Assembly (NCBI GenBank): GCA_965204705.1
Contig: OZ242006.1
Coordinates: forward strand, 2,604,001 to 2,668,000
Reading direction: 5' to 3'
Source of the DNA: Bin5 sp965204705
GTDB lineage: Bacteria; Chloroflexota; Anaerolineae; Caldilineales; Caldilineaceae
DNA length: 64,000 bases
Part shown: piece after piece, positions 44,475 to 53,642 of the stretch
Layout: the number at the start of each line of letters is the position of its first letter
Numbering within the stretch: position 1 is the first letter of the stretch
Position numbers and translations under genes: made by a program
The notes under the pieces: model-generated
Told to the model about the DNA's origin: nothing
What the model saw: only the letters and a program-made list of their open reading frames with translations
The model's database searches: none

Positions 44475-46358
44475 ATGTTCTCCCCAATTCAGCTTGAGGA
44501 CAACGCGCCATGGCGGCAGCGATTCCGCTGCAACAGCTTGGGTTACGCATATGTGGCGCCGAAAAACGCCTCGCGTGGAATCGTCTATGCCAGTTTGGAA
44601 GGCCCGGCAAAGCGACTCCTCGCATGGGACGCTTCTTCTGGCGACCTGCGACCCCTTCTTCCGGAGCAAGAGACCCCATCATACGCTTGGCTGGGACCCG
44701 AGGGCGAATACCTCTACTACCTGAAGGACGACAAGGGCAGTGAACTGGGCCATATCGTCCGTGTACCTTTCGATGGCGGCCCGGCTGAAGACTTGACTCC
44801 CCAACTGCCCCCATATACCTTGCGCGGCTTCGACATCAGTCGCAACGGCGCAAGCCTCGCCTTCGACGCCGTCTATGACAATCGCTACTGGTTCTACTGC
44901 ATCGACCTGGTACCGGGCGGAGCACCTTCAGCGCCGCGCCTCGTGTACACAGCCTCGGAGGAAACGTGGGCCTGCCATCTGTCCCATGACGGAAACTTGC
45001 TGGCTATAAAATCGACGCACCGGGCTCCCCACAGCCGCCGCTACGCAGTGCTTGTATTCGACACGAAATTAGGTGAGCAGGTCGCTGAACTTTGGGACGG
45101 CTTCGACTTCAGTGTTGAGCCCGTACAGTTCTCGCCTCTTCGTGGTGATGATAGACTGCTCGCCACGACCAACAGAGGCGGGCCTGTGCTGCCTCTCTTT
45201 TGGAACCCGCGTTCAAACCGACGCCGCGACTTAGCAGTGCCCTCTGCCGGAGGATCCATCCTGCCCCTGGACTGGTCCCCTGACGGCACCAAGCTTCTCG
45301 TTCAGACGAAAACCCAAGAACACTATGGACTCTTCATCTACGATCTGGACGACGAAGATCTGCGGCCGCTCCAACATAGCCCAGGCTCCTTTCGCGGCCG
45401 AACCGGAACCTTTCATACGGGCGCCGCCGCCAGCTTTTTCGCTCCCGACGGCACAGTGTGGGCCCAGTGGAGCGACGCTGCCCGTCCCTCCCAACTGCTT
45501 TCGCTGACCAGAACCGATCAGCCCAAGCCAGTTCTCCCCGTTCCCGCCTGTCCGCCTGGCCACCCCTGGCGTTCCGTCAGCTTCCCCAGCTCAGACGGCG
45601 TTTCCGTTCAGGCGTGGCTGGGTCTGCCATCTTCGACTGACATGTCCGAGGGACCCTCTCCCACAATCCTGCACGTCCACGGAGGCCCGAGCGGGGCCGT
45701 CTCCAACGCCTTCGACGCCACCAGCCAGTCCTGGCTGGACCACGGCTTCGCCTTCCTTACCGTCAACTATCGCGGCTCAACTGGATTCGGCCGCGAGTTC
45801 CAGGAAAAGATAAATGGCGATGTAGGGCGTTGGGAGCTGGAGGACATGCTGGCAGCCCGGCGCTGGCTGATCGAGGAAGGAATCGCCGATCCGCAACGCA
45901 TTCTGCTTGAGGGAGGTTCCTACGGAGGCTTTCTGACGGTGTGGGCGCTCTCCCAAGAGCCAGAACTATGGGCCGGCGGCGTAGCTCCGGTGGCCATCGT
46001 AGATTGGACGATGAACTACAAGGACTCTTCCGCGGCCATGAAGGGTTGGGCCCGCATGATATTCGACGGTACACCGTCGGAGAAGCCCGAGCTATACCGG
46101 GACCGTTCGCCCCTCACGCATGCCGCTGCCATTCAGGCGCCCCTGCTGATCTTTCAGGGTCGCCGCGACAGCCGCGCCACACCACGCCAAATGGAGCACT
46201 TTGCCCGCAATATGGAGGCGTCTAAGAAGGACTTCACTCTGATCTGGCTTGACGGAGGACACGGATCCACAAGCGCCGCAACCGCCGAACACACTCAGGA
46301 AACCCATCTGAAATTCGCCTACCGGGTCTTGGGACTGCAAGGGCCTGATGAGGACTGA
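44475..46358 (+). CDS. S9-family (prolyl oligopeptidase-type) serine peptidase
   Basis: 627 residues. N-terminal ~360 residues are a seven-bladed-propeller-like region (repeated LSHDGNLLA, WSPDGTKLL units). The C-terminal alpha/beta hydrolase has Ser482 in EGGSYGGF, Asp in FQGRRDSRATPRQ and His in DGGHGST. The HGGPSGAV oxyanion segment precedes it. Acylaminoacyl-peptidase-like; cleaves short peptides in the cytoplasm. The MFS gene overlaps its end by 11 bases. Confidence 0.92.
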   Translation: MFSPIQLEDNAPWRQRFRCNSLGYAYVAPKNASRGIVYASLEGPAKRLLAWDASSGDLRPLLPEQETPSYAWLGPEGEYLYYLKDDKGSELGHIVRVPFDGGPAEDLTPQLPPYTLRGFDISRNGASLAFDAVYDNRYWFYCIDLVPGGAPSAPRLVYTASEETWACHLSHDGNLLAIKSTHRAPHSRRYAVLVFDTKLGEQVAELWDGFDFSVEPVQFSPLRGDDRLLATTNRGGPVLPLFWNPRSNRRRDLAVPSAGGSILPLDWSPDGTKLLVQTKTQEHYGLFIYDLDDEDLRPLQHSPGSFRGRTGTFHTGAAASFFAPDGTVWAQWSDAARPSQLLSLTRTDQPKPVLPVPACPPGHPWRSVSFPSSDGVSVQAWLGLPSSTDMSEGPSPTILHVHGGPSGAVSNAFDATSQSWLDHGFAFLTVNYRGSTGFGREFQEKINGDVGRWELEDMLAARRWLIEEGIADPQRILLEGGSYGGFLTVWALSQEPELWAGGVAPVAIVDWTMNYKDSSAAMKGWARMIFDGTPSEKPELYRDRSPLTHAAAIQAPLLIFQGRRDSRATPRQMEHFARNMEASKKDFTLIWLDGGHGSTSAATAEHTQETHLKFAYRVLGLQGPDED

Positions 46359-47631
46359 TCTTTCGGGGCGCTTGCAGCGTCTTTTCCAACCGGAGTCCGG
46401 AATCAGGGAGGCGCTGGCCAATTCCGACTACCGCTTGCTCCTGGGTTCAAGTACCCTCTGGTGGCTGGCCCACTACATGGAAATGATCGTGCTGGGCTGG
46501 CTGGTGCTGGAACTGACCGACTCGGCCGGCCTGGTTGGCCTGGTTGGCTTCTGCCGCTCAATTCCTTCACTGCTGGTCGGCGGTTTTGGCGGACTACTCG
46601 CCGACAGAATCGGCCGCCGTCCCCTGATCATCGCCTCGCAAACGCTCACTTTTTGCATGTATGCGACTGTTGCCGCTCTGCTGGCGGCTGGAGTGCTCGC
46701 ACTTTGGCATCTGGTTGTGATCTCTCTGACCCTCGGTTGTGCGTGGGCGATGGACTGGCCGACTCGCCGGGCGCTGATTCCCGACCTGGTGGGCCGCCCT
46801 CGCGTCGTTGACGCTCTGATGCTGGAGAATCTGGGAATGAGCGTCGCCCGTGCCTTGGGGCCTCTCATGGCCGGTGTTGTACTCGACGCGTTCAACGTGC
46901 TGGGCTGCTTCCTTACTTTGAGCGGGTTGTCGGCAATTTCGCTGCTGCTCCTGCGCGCGCTTTCGCGGCAGCCGATTCCTCACACATCCTCTCCTACCAG
47001 CGCCTCGCCTCTGGCACAGATCCGTGACAGCGTCCGCTACGTTCGTCAGAACCAGCCGATATTAGCCGTGACGCTGATCACGATGATCATGAATATGCTG
47101 GCCTTCCCTTATATGAACTTCCTCCCAGTGTTTGCTCGGGACGTTCTGAATCAGGGACCGGTTGGGCTTGGTTATCTCGGCGCGGCTGTGGGCATCGGAA
47201 ACGTGGTCGGTCTCATTTTTGTCAACATGGCAAGGCGCTTTGCGAGCGCGGGATGGATCTTCATTGCCGGCACGCTGCTCCACTGCCTGGCATTGCTATC
47301 CTTCACAACCAGCTCCGTGTTCGCCGTCTCGTGGTCTTTTCTGCTGTTGGTTGGGATCGGTCACGCCTGCTTTGGCATCATGCAGAGTTCCATCGTGCTG
47401 CTCTCGGCGGCTGATGAGAGACGGGGACAGGCGATGGGAGCCATTGCAGTTGCTATCGGCGCTGGTCCGTTTGGCAAGCTCCAAACGGGTGTGCTTGCAG
47501 ACGCGTTTGGCGCGCCATTGGCAGTCGGGGCTGAAGTCGCGTTGGCTGCCCTCTTGGTTGCAACTGTCGCCGCGACGCTGCCGGGATTACGTCAGGTGAG
47601 TGACAGACAAGAGCAGGCTGGCACAGCCTGA
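46348..47631 (+). CDS. Major facilitator superfamily transporter
   Basis: 427 residues with about 12 membrane segments in two halves. Loop 2-3 has the MFS signature GGLLADRIGRRPLIIASQ. It resembles the enterobactin-exporter EntS/MFS_3 group. Starts inside the S9 peptidase gene, 11 bases overlap, with AAGG six bases upstream, so translation is coupled. Coupling to a peptidase suggests export or import of a peptide-like compound, but the substrate is unknown. Confidence 0.9.
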   Translation: MRTDLSGRLQRLFQPESGIREALANSDYRLLLGSSTLWWLAHYMEMIVLGWLVLELTDSAGLVGLVGFCRSIPSLLVGGFGGLLADRIGRRPLIIASQTLTFCMYATVAALLAAGVLALWHLVVISLTLGCAWAMDWPTRRALIPDLVGRPRVVDALMLENLGMSVARALGPLMAGVVLDAFNVLGCFLTLSGLSAISLLLLRALSRQPIPHTSSPTSASPLAQIRDSVRYVRQNQPILAVTLITMIMNMLAFPYMNFLPVFARDVLNQGPVGLGYLGAAVGIGNVVGLIFVNMARRFASAGWIFIAGTLLHCLALLSFTTSSVFAVSWSFLLLVGIGHACFGIMQSSIVLLSAADERRGQAMGAIAVAIGAGPFGKLQTGVLADAFGAPLAVGAEVALAALLVATVAATLPGLRQVSDRQEQAGTA

Positions 47632-47662
47632 AGGAGGCGTAACTCAATCTTACTCCGCGCGT

Positions 47663-48868
47663 TCAATCCATCGCCTCCTTCATGGCAGCGACGGCGGACT
47701 CCTCAAGAAGACTGATTCTGAGAACCTGTTCGGCGATCCGTTCTCTGAACTCGACCACCTCTTCATCCGAGAGGGGAAAATCCGTTTCCATTTCACGGCG
47801 AATGGCGACGAGGCGCTCGCAGTTGGCTTGCCCTGTTTCAAAGGAGTCGCCTCCCTCTTCCAGGAAGAGCCGCTGGTTCTCCAGCATCAGTTTACGCGCC
47901 TCTGCCCAGACGGGAACGCTGTCCGGCAGCAGCATTTCGCCCATATCCCGCCACGCCAGTGCACTTTTCCGAAACTGCTCCCCGGCTTCTCGCAAGACTG
48001 GTCTATCCAGAATCAGCGCAGCCTCATCCAGGAAGTCGCCAAATACGTCCCTCTCGGCGAAACCTTCCTTGCCGTACGTGTGGGTATCACTGAACACAGA
48101 TTCCAACCCTGCGTACATTTTGCGCCCGGACGGAAACTCCTTATCCCAGCCGCCCCTCATTTTGGGCTTTCGCAGTGCATCGGCCCAGCGCTGGTAGGCA
48201 GCAAATCCAAAATTGTGCCGTGCTCCCTTGGGTGGCTTCTCAGTAAACAACTGAATGCTGTCCTGTATACCCGATCGAACCGCCTCCGGAATCCCGTCTG
48301 CATTCGGCATGGCCAACGTCATTATCCGGTTTCTGACCTTCTTTACCTTGGCTCGCGCCTCTGCCAGTTCGTCGGTCGTGGCGAATAGTGGCACGCGTGC
48401 GCGGTCGGCGATCGAGACCCGGTCCGCTTCCTCGTCGTACCCATAGACCACCACTGGCTGCATATGAGGAAACTCAAACTCATATGTATGGGGTTCGTAG
48501 GGGAGGGTCAGGGCATCAGCCCAGGTGATGGCTGGCGTTCCGCTCTCCAATGTCTCAACCAGGTTTCCGACCGCTCTGTCCGCGCTTGCCGTTTGACGCA
48601 CTTCCGGTTCTGCACACAGCCGCTGCAACAAAGTCTCCATAGGATCAAACGTGTTTCTGGTGAGAATGCGGGCGTGCGGGTCGATTCCCTGATAGGCAAA
48701 GACGAAATACCCCATAACCGCGCCGCCGCTGATACCCATCAGCAGCGCTTCCGAATAGGGTTTCCCTGTATGGGGCGCTTTGGCGCCACAATAGTCGAGA
48801 TAGTTCCGAACCGTGCCCGTCTCCCAATGGAGTCCATCGAACTGGTTGTAATCAGACAGCGTTGGCAT
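47663..48868 (-). CDS. BtrH-N/DUF4872-like protein
   Basis: 401 residues. The N-terminal half matches the BtrH N-terminal family: FDGLHWETGTVRNYLDYCGA with a conserved Cys27, SEALLMGISGGAVMGYFVF, then RNTFDPMETLLQRL and WADALTLPYEP, a cysteine-protease-like papain-type fold. BtrH is an acyl-transferase in butirosin biosynthesis. The C-terminal half (about 200-401) is helical (DUF4872-like). Cytoplasmic. GAGGAAAG precedes the ATG. No antibiotic genes surround it, so the role here is unknown. Confidence 0.78.
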   Translation of the reverse strand: MPTLSDYNQFDGLHWETGTVRNYLDYCGAKAPHTGKPYSEALLMGISGGAVMGYFVFAYQGIDPHARILTRNTFDPMETLLQRLCAEPEVRQTASADRAVGNLVETLESGTPAITWADALTLPYEPHTYEFEFPHMQPVVVYGYDEEADRVSIADRARVPLFATTDELAEARAKVKKVRNRIMTLAMPNADGIPEAVRSGIQDSIQLFTEKPPKGARHNFGFAAYQRWADALRKPKMRGGWDKEFPSGRKMYAGLESVFSDTHTYGKEGFAERDVFGDFLDEAALILDRPVLREAGEQFRKSALAWRDMGEMLLPDSVPVWAEARKLMLENQRLFLEEGGDSFETGQANCERLVAIRREMETDFPLSDEEVVEFRERIAEQVLRISLLEESAVAAMKEAMD

Positions 48869-48957
48869 CTGTGCTTTCCTCGATCAAAGTAAGGCGAGAA
48901 GCCCGACTCAACGACGGACGAAATGGCGTCGAAGGCAAAAGTGCACCTGGGATCGGG

Positions 48958-49476
48958 CTAACTGGGGGGAATCCGCCAGCGGGTGGCGTCGCTTGCCATA
49001 CCGCTCCAGGCAATGACCAGCTGTGGCAAAACGGCAAAGAGGCCCTCAGGCGGAAAACTGGACTTGCTCCGGCCATCCAGGTGTTCACTGGGCCGGTAGG
49101 TCTTATACTTGCGGATAAATTCCTCGTCAACTTGCTGGAGCAACTCTCCACCTGGCCGGTTGATCTCCTCGAAGCGGCCTTCGATGAGGACAACGTCGTC
49201 GCCGCTTTCCAAGTGAACAGCTGCCTGTGGATTGTCGCGTAGGTTGCGGATTTTCCTTCCCCCACCCACGAAGTAAAAGACTTCTTTCAGCCAAGCGCCC
49301 CAAACGGGCACCGCATGGGGCCTCCCATCACTTCCCGCGCTGGCAATCCAATAGTTCAAAGAATCGCGCATTCGACGGTCCACGTCATCCCACGATAGCA
49401 TTTCACTGTCATAAGTTACAGGGCCGGACGCGCCTAAGTTTGGGCGGCTGCGCTCACCGCTGTACCTGTCCTTCAT
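48958..49476 (-). CDS. PPOX-superfamily pyridoxamine-phosphate-oxidase-like protein
   Basis: 172-residue split barrel. NYWIASAGSDGRPHAVPVWGAWL and GGRKIRNLRDNPQAAVHLESGDD are the flavin/F420 phosphate-binding pattern. The ATG lies 23 bases inside the end of galK with GGAG seven bases upstream, so it is coupled to galK. Function unknown. About 90 bases separate it from the BtrH-like gene. Confidence 0.85.
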   Translation of the reverse strand: MKDRYSGERSRPNLGASGPVTYDSEMLSWDDVDRRMRDSLNYWIASAGSDGRPHAVPVWGAWLKEVFYFVGGGRKIRNLRDNPQAAVHLESGDDVVLIEGRFEEINRPGGELLQQVDEEFIRKYKTYRPSEHLDGRSKSSFPPEGLFAVLPQLVIAWSGMASDATRWRIPPS

Positions 49477-50665
49477 TGTTTTCTCCAGAAATTAAGGGCA
49501 GAACGCGCGCGCCGGCGCTCGGAGGACTGATGTACACCTCTGGCCAGATGTTCATCGCCTTGGCGTATGCCTCTTGAACCACCTCACGTACATCCTTCTC
49601 TTTCCCAGCCTGTACAAGTGCCACTGCGCATCCGCCAAACCCCGCCCCCGTTAGGCGGGCGCCAAGGCATCCGGGATGACTCCGCATAGACTCCACCATC
49701 CGATCCAGGGCCTCGCTGCTTACCTCGTAGTCGTCCCTCAGACTTTCATGGCTGGCGTCCATTAACCGACCAACCTGCCCAAAGTCGATTTGCTCAAGGG
49801 CACTCACCGTGGCCTGCACGCGTTCGTTTTCGCTTACCACATGGCGGCAGCGCCTGTAGACCGTCGCAGGAAGTAGCGAGCGATGAGTCTCCAGTTCACC
49901 AAGACTCACGTCGCGCAGAGCGGTTATTTCCGGCAGTGCCGCCTGCAGTCGCCTCACGCCATCTTCACATTGTGCACGGCGTTCGTTGTACGCGCTTCCT
50001 GCCAGTGAGCGGCTTGCTTTGGTATTGCCGATTACCAGGGAAACGCCCTCCGGGAACGGCACACGTTGGTAGTCCAGGCTGCGGCAGTCAATCAACAGCG
50101 CGTGACCCTCTTCTCCCAAGGTGCTGATGAACTGATCCATGATGCCGCAGTTGACGCCGACAAACTCGTTCTCGGCCTTCTGGGCAGCCCTGGCCAACTG
50201 GGGTCCTGTCAGCGCGTGGATCTGGTTGGCCGCCGTCAGAAATGCTTTTGCCGTGGCGATCTCCAGTGCAGCCGAACTGCTCAACCCGCTCCCTCTCGGT
50301 ACATTTCCACTTACAACCCCCTCAAAACCCTCAAGCTGTACTCCAAGTTCGGCCAGCTCCAGCCCTACTCCCTGGACATAGTTGGGCCACAACTGGCTTC
50401 TGTTCCTCTCTGTAGCCCCAATCTCGAAGTCTGCCCACGAGTCAAATTCCAGTGCATACAGCCTTACACGACGATCGTCGCGGGACCGAAAGAGTACTCT
50501 GACGTCTCGGTCCAGGGCTACAGGAAGTACATACCCATCATTGTAGTCAGTATGCTCGCCGATCAGATTGACCCGTCCCGGTGCAATGGCAAGGTGGGTC
50601 GCCAGGCCCTCAAAGTGAGTGTTAAATCCGTCCAGGATGGTTTGAGTTCGTTTGTCTGGTTGCAT
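49454..50665 (-). CDS. galK: Galactokinase
   Basis: 403-residue GHMP kinase that phosphorylates galactose at C1 for the Leloir pathway. The galactokinase signature GRVNLIGEHTDYNDGYVLP is at the N-terminus, the ATP loop is NVPRGSGLSSSAALE, and GARLTGAGFGGCAVALV is the third GHMP motif. galT and galE are not in the window. It would use galactose released by the GH42 enzyme at the left edge. Confidence 0.95.
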   Translation of the reverse strand: MQPDKRTQTILDGFNTHFEGLATHLAIAPGRVNLIGEHTDYNDGYVLPVALDRDVRVLFRSRDDRRVRLYALEFDSWADFEIGATERNRSQLWPNYVQGVGLELAELGVQLEGFEGVVSGNVPRGSGLSSSAALEIATAKAFLTAANQIHALTGPQLARAAQKAENEFVGVNCGIMDQFISTLGEEGHALLIDCRSLDYQRVPFPEGVSLVIGNTKASRSLAGSAYNERRAQCEDGVRRLQAALPEITALRDVSLGELETHRSLLPATVYRRCRHVVSENERVQATVSALEQIDFGQVGRLMDASHESLRDDYEVSSEALDRMVESMRSHPGCLGARLTGAGFGGCAVALVQAGKEKDVREVVQEAYAKAMNIWPEVYISPPSAGARVLPLISGENNEGQVQR

Positions 50666-50729
50666 AGCGCCCTGCGTATGTTATCACTTACGAATCAGGA
50701 AAGACGGATTCTTGGGATTCCCGGTCTGA

Positions 50730-51554
50730 CTAAGAGTTGCCCGAATTGGAATCAGCCGGGCCCAGAATTGCGTAGAGATTCAGGTCCGACTCTTTGCCGT
50801 CGGCGCGAAAAGTATCCAGAACGTTCTGTCCCGAGTCAATAGCCAACTGTCCCAGCTCGTCCTCGTCGACCTGATGAACATAGCGAACGGATTCAACGCC
50901 TTGACGCCAGGGCAGGAGTCCGTCCCCTGGCTCTAGCTCGGCGTCGATGATGTTTAATGTCACTGGGTCGATCAGTTTGCTCCGAAACCTCTCGCTGCTG
51001 AGAAACTGCCAAAAGGACAGAATGACGAAGCCTGCGCTCAACTGCCTTAGGTCACGTATCAGTCGCAGGCGAAGGGCATAGCCTGGCAGGTGTTGCACCG
51101 TTGCTGTGCAGAGTACTACATCATACTTTGGCACTTCAACTGAATCGGCAGGCCCACGGATCCCGCTGTTCTCGCCGCGCACAGCTTCCGCTAGACAACT
51201 GGGCCAGCTGGAATCCGCAAGTTCTGCCTGAATGAACTGGCAGTCTACACCTTCGAGGTTTGAAGTGGACTGCCGCGCCAACCCAAGCAGCGACCCATTT
51301 CCGTCCACGCCAGTGTAGGACGCCAAAATGCCCGCCTTCTCAAGCAGGCGGGCGAAGCGGCCGTTGCCGCAGCCAACATCCAGCACCGACAGCTTTTCCT
51401 TTCCGGCGGACCTGAAATAAGGTAGAATAGCCCGCAGTCCCGGCGTCCAACTTTGGCGCGTTGCGTCGAAATGGTGGGCCACTTGCTCATAAAACCGGCG
51501 ATTCAGCGACAGCAACGCATCCTGCGTCCGCGGGTCCATGCAAGCTGATTGCAT
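50730..51554 (-). CDS. Trm9/ALKBH8-like tRNA wobble-uridine methyltransferase
   Basis: 274-residue class I SAM methyltransferase. The N-terminus RRFYEQVAHHFDATRQSW (residues 19-36) matches the YEEIAPHFxxTRxxxW start of eukaryotic Trm9/ALKBH8. Motif I is VLDVGCGNGRF (57-67), the SAM-ribose Asp is in TGVDGN, and CTATVQHL (149-156) stands where Trm9 has its V-HH segment. The C-terminal DGLLPW (211-216) and RYVHQVDEDEL (224-234) parallel the DVLVPW and YYHVFxEGEL segments of ALKBH8. ATG 51554 has AAGGAAG five bases upstream. Trm9 methylates cm5U34 to mcm5U34. The gene is divergent from elp3, 49 bases away. A generic methyltransferase remains the alternative. Confidence 0.72.
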   Translation of the reverse strand: MQSACMDPRTQDALLSLNRRFYEQVAHHFDATRQSWTPGLRAILPYFRSAGKEKLSVLDVGCGNGRFARLLEKAGILASYTGVDGNGSLLGLARQSTSNLEGVDCQFIQAELADSSWPSCLAEAVRGENSGIRGPADSVEVPKYDVVLCTATVQHLPGYALRLRLIRDLRQLSAGFVILSFWQFLSSERFRSKLIDPVTLNIIDAELEPGDGLLPWRQGVESVRYVHQVDEDELGQLAIDSGQNVLDTFRADGKESDLNLYAILGPADSNSGNS

Positions 51555-51603
51555 CGGCTTCCTTCGAGGTTGCCGCGACAGTTCAGGGGGTTGTTCCGCT
51601 AGC
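51555..51603. promoter_or_regulatory. Shared 49-base divergent start region of Trm9-like gene and elp3
   Basis: Only 49 bases separate the two divergent start codons, so the promoters must overlap each other or lie inside the opposite coding sequence. AAGGAAG serves the methyltransferase; a GGGGG tract about 14 bases before the elp3 ATG is a weak site. No clear -35/-10 is seen. Confidence 0.4.
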
Positions 51604-53343
51604 ATGAGACGAGTTCTGGCTCCGGAAGAGATTCCGGTTGAGGTAGTTCAGACTTCCCAGGAATGGCAGCGAAAACGGCGCTTCGATCCCGCTGCCCATC
51701 GGACCTCTCTATCATCGATCTTCCGGGAAGTACTGGCCGTGCAGGAATCTGAATGGGACGCAAATCGATCCTTGCGCTCCATTCTAGCCCGATACCCTAA
51801 GGACGGCAAAGGATTCTATGCCAAGTCTGATCTGGTTGCCGGTTTCCGACTCCTGATCGATGACGGGGAGTTGGAACCGGACTCCCTACTGCTGGACCGA
51901 ATCCGCAAGAAGCCGGTCCGTACCGCCAGCGGCGTTGCGCCGGTTACCGTTCTGACCGCGCCGGCCGGCTGCCCGGGCCAGTGCATCTTCTGCCCGGACG
52001 ACTGGCGTATGCCCAAGAGCTACATCTTCGATGAGCCAGGGGCGCAGCGGGCCGAGCGCGATGGCTTTGACCCGTTCAAACAGACGCTGGGCCGCATCGA
52101 TGCGTTCGAAAGCATCGGTCACGACGCGAGCAAAGTGGAACTGCTGATCCTGGGAGGGACCTGGAGCGCCTACAGTCAGGACTACCGCGAATGGTTCGTA
52201 CGCCGTTGCTATGACGCCATGAACGCCTATGGCGATCCTGCGTTCCTGCCGTCTGCCACGCTGGAAGAAGCGCAAAGGCGAAACGTGCTGGCCGCGCACC
52301 GTAACGTGGGCCTGGTTGTGGAGACTCGACCGGACTGGATTACGCCGGACGAGATTCGACACATGCGCCGTCTGGGAGTGACCAAAGTTCAGATCGGCGT
52401 TCAGAGCCTGGAAGACGACGTTCTGAACAAAAATAAACGCGGCCACACAGTGGCCGAAGTGAGAGACGCGCTGAGTCTCCTGCGGACGGCAGGGTTCAAA
52501 CTGCATCTGCACTGGATGCCAAATCTCTACGGAGCAACGCTTCAATCAGACCGAGATTCGTTTCGCCGGTTCTTCGACGATCCGTCAATCCGGCCGGATG
52601 AACTCAAGATCTACCCCTGTTCTCTGATCGCCGGTACGGAGCTCTACGAGAAGTGGCAGGCTGGGGAATATAGACCATATACGGAACAGGAACTGGTTTC
52701 CCTGCTTGCAGATATCAAGCCAACAGTACCCCCTTACACACGCATCAATCGCCTCTTTCGCGACATCCCCGCGCATCACATCGAGGCCGGTGTCAAGACG
52801 AGCAACCTGCGCGAGGTAGTCCACCAGGAGTTGGCGCGTCGCGGCGACCGCTGCGGCTGCATCAGATGCCGCGAAGTGCGGCGCCAGCACGTGCGTGAAG
52901 AGGCGCTGCGACTGTCCATCACCACCTACTCCACTGATTTGACGATCGAACACTTTCTGCAATTTGTCGTGAACGAGCACATGGGGAACGGCTCGCAGGC
53001 CGACCTGGCGCGTGCGCCCCTCGCAGGATTCCTGAGGTTAAGCCTGCCAAAATCGCCTTCGGCAGGGAGTAGGGCATTCCTGGATGAGATTCGCGGTAAC
53101 GCCTTGATTCGCGAAGTGCACGTTTACGGACCGGCACTGGCCATCGGCGGCGCAGAAAAGGGAGCTGCGCAACACGTTGGGTTGGGTACCCGCCTTCTCA
53201 ACGAAGCCAGGCGCATCAGTCGCGAAGCAGGGTTCGAACACATCAGCGTAATCGCCGCCACCGGCACGCAGGCCTACTACGCCTCACGCGGCTTCGAGTC
53301 CGGTGACCTCTACATGACCGGCCCCACCTCGACAGCTTCTTAG
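51604..53343 (+). CDS. elp3: Elp3 tRNA uridine(34) carboxymethyl-transferase (radical SAM + GNAT)
   Basis: 579 residues. Radical SAM domain with CPGQCIFC (Cys123, 127, 130), VVETRPDWI, VTKVQIGVQSLEDDVLNKNKRGHT, HWMPNLYG and DELKIYPCSLIAGTELY; then the Elp3-specific zinc region CGCIRCREVR; then a GNAT domain with acetyl-CoA loop HVGLGTRLLNEAR and GTQAYYASRGFESG. Elp3 uses acetyl-CoA and SAM radical chemistry to put a carboxymethyl group on wobble uridine. Stand-alone Elp3 occurs in archaea and some bacteria including Chloroflexota. ATG 51604; an earlier in-frame ATG at 51538 would overlap the divergent gene. Confidence 0.95.
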   Translation: MRRVLAPEEIPVEVVQTSQEWQRKRRFDPAAHRTSLSSIFREVLAVQESEWDANRSLRSILARYPKDGKGFYAKSDLVAGFRLLIDDGELEPDSLLLDRIRKKPVRTASGVAPVTVLTAPAGCPGQCIFCPDDWRMPKSYIFDEPGAQRAERDGFDPFKQTLGRIDAFESIGHDASKVELLILGGTWSAYSQDYREWFVRRCYDAMNAYGDPAFLPSATLEEAQRRNVLAAHRNVGLVVETRPDWITPDEIRHMRRLGVTKVQIGVQSLEDDVLNKNKRGHTVAEVRDALSLLRTAGFKLHLHWMPNLYGATLQSDRDSFRRFFDDPSIRPDELKIYPCSLIAGTELYEKWQAGEYRPYTEQELVSLLADIKPTVPPYTRINRLFRDIPAHHIEAGVKTSNLREVVHQELARRGDRCGCIRCREVRRQHVREEALRLSITTYSTDLTIEHFLQFVVNEHMGNGSQADLARAPLAGFLRLSLPKSPSAGSRAFLDEIRGNALIREVHVYGPALAIGGAEKGAAQHVGLGTRLLNEARRISREAGFEHISVIAATGTQAYYASRGFESGDLYMTGPTSTAS

Positions 53344-53536
53344 CGTCCAAGCAACCCGCCGCGATTTCGGGAAGTAAAACAAGGGATGGTGCGCACTCAA
53401 TGTTCTCGCGCCGCATTCCCGTTGGCTTCAGGCCTGGAACAGATCGTTCTCACGTCCGGCAGCAACTTCACCTGGCCAGCCATTATCCTCTCGGACGCCA
53501 GCTGAATTAATAGTAGGTCACAGCAATCGGCCAATG

Positions 53537-53580
53537 AAAAAGAGGAGCAGCGAACGTTCGCCGCTCCTCACTCTTTTTCT
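53537..53580. terminator. Bidirectional terminator between elp3 and lipoprotein gene
   Basis: GAGGAGC-A-GCGAAC and GTTCGC-C-GCTCCTC form a 14-position stem with one mismatch and hardly any loop, flanked by AAAAA on the left and a CTTTTTCTT run on the right. It lies between convergent genes and can work in both directions. The surrounding gap 53344-53642 has no gene. Confidence 0.85.
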
Positions 53581-53642
53581 TAAATCTCGCCCGACCTGGT
53601 CAAGCCTTGCCGCCAGCCAGGCCTTCTCAGGCGGTTGCCGAC

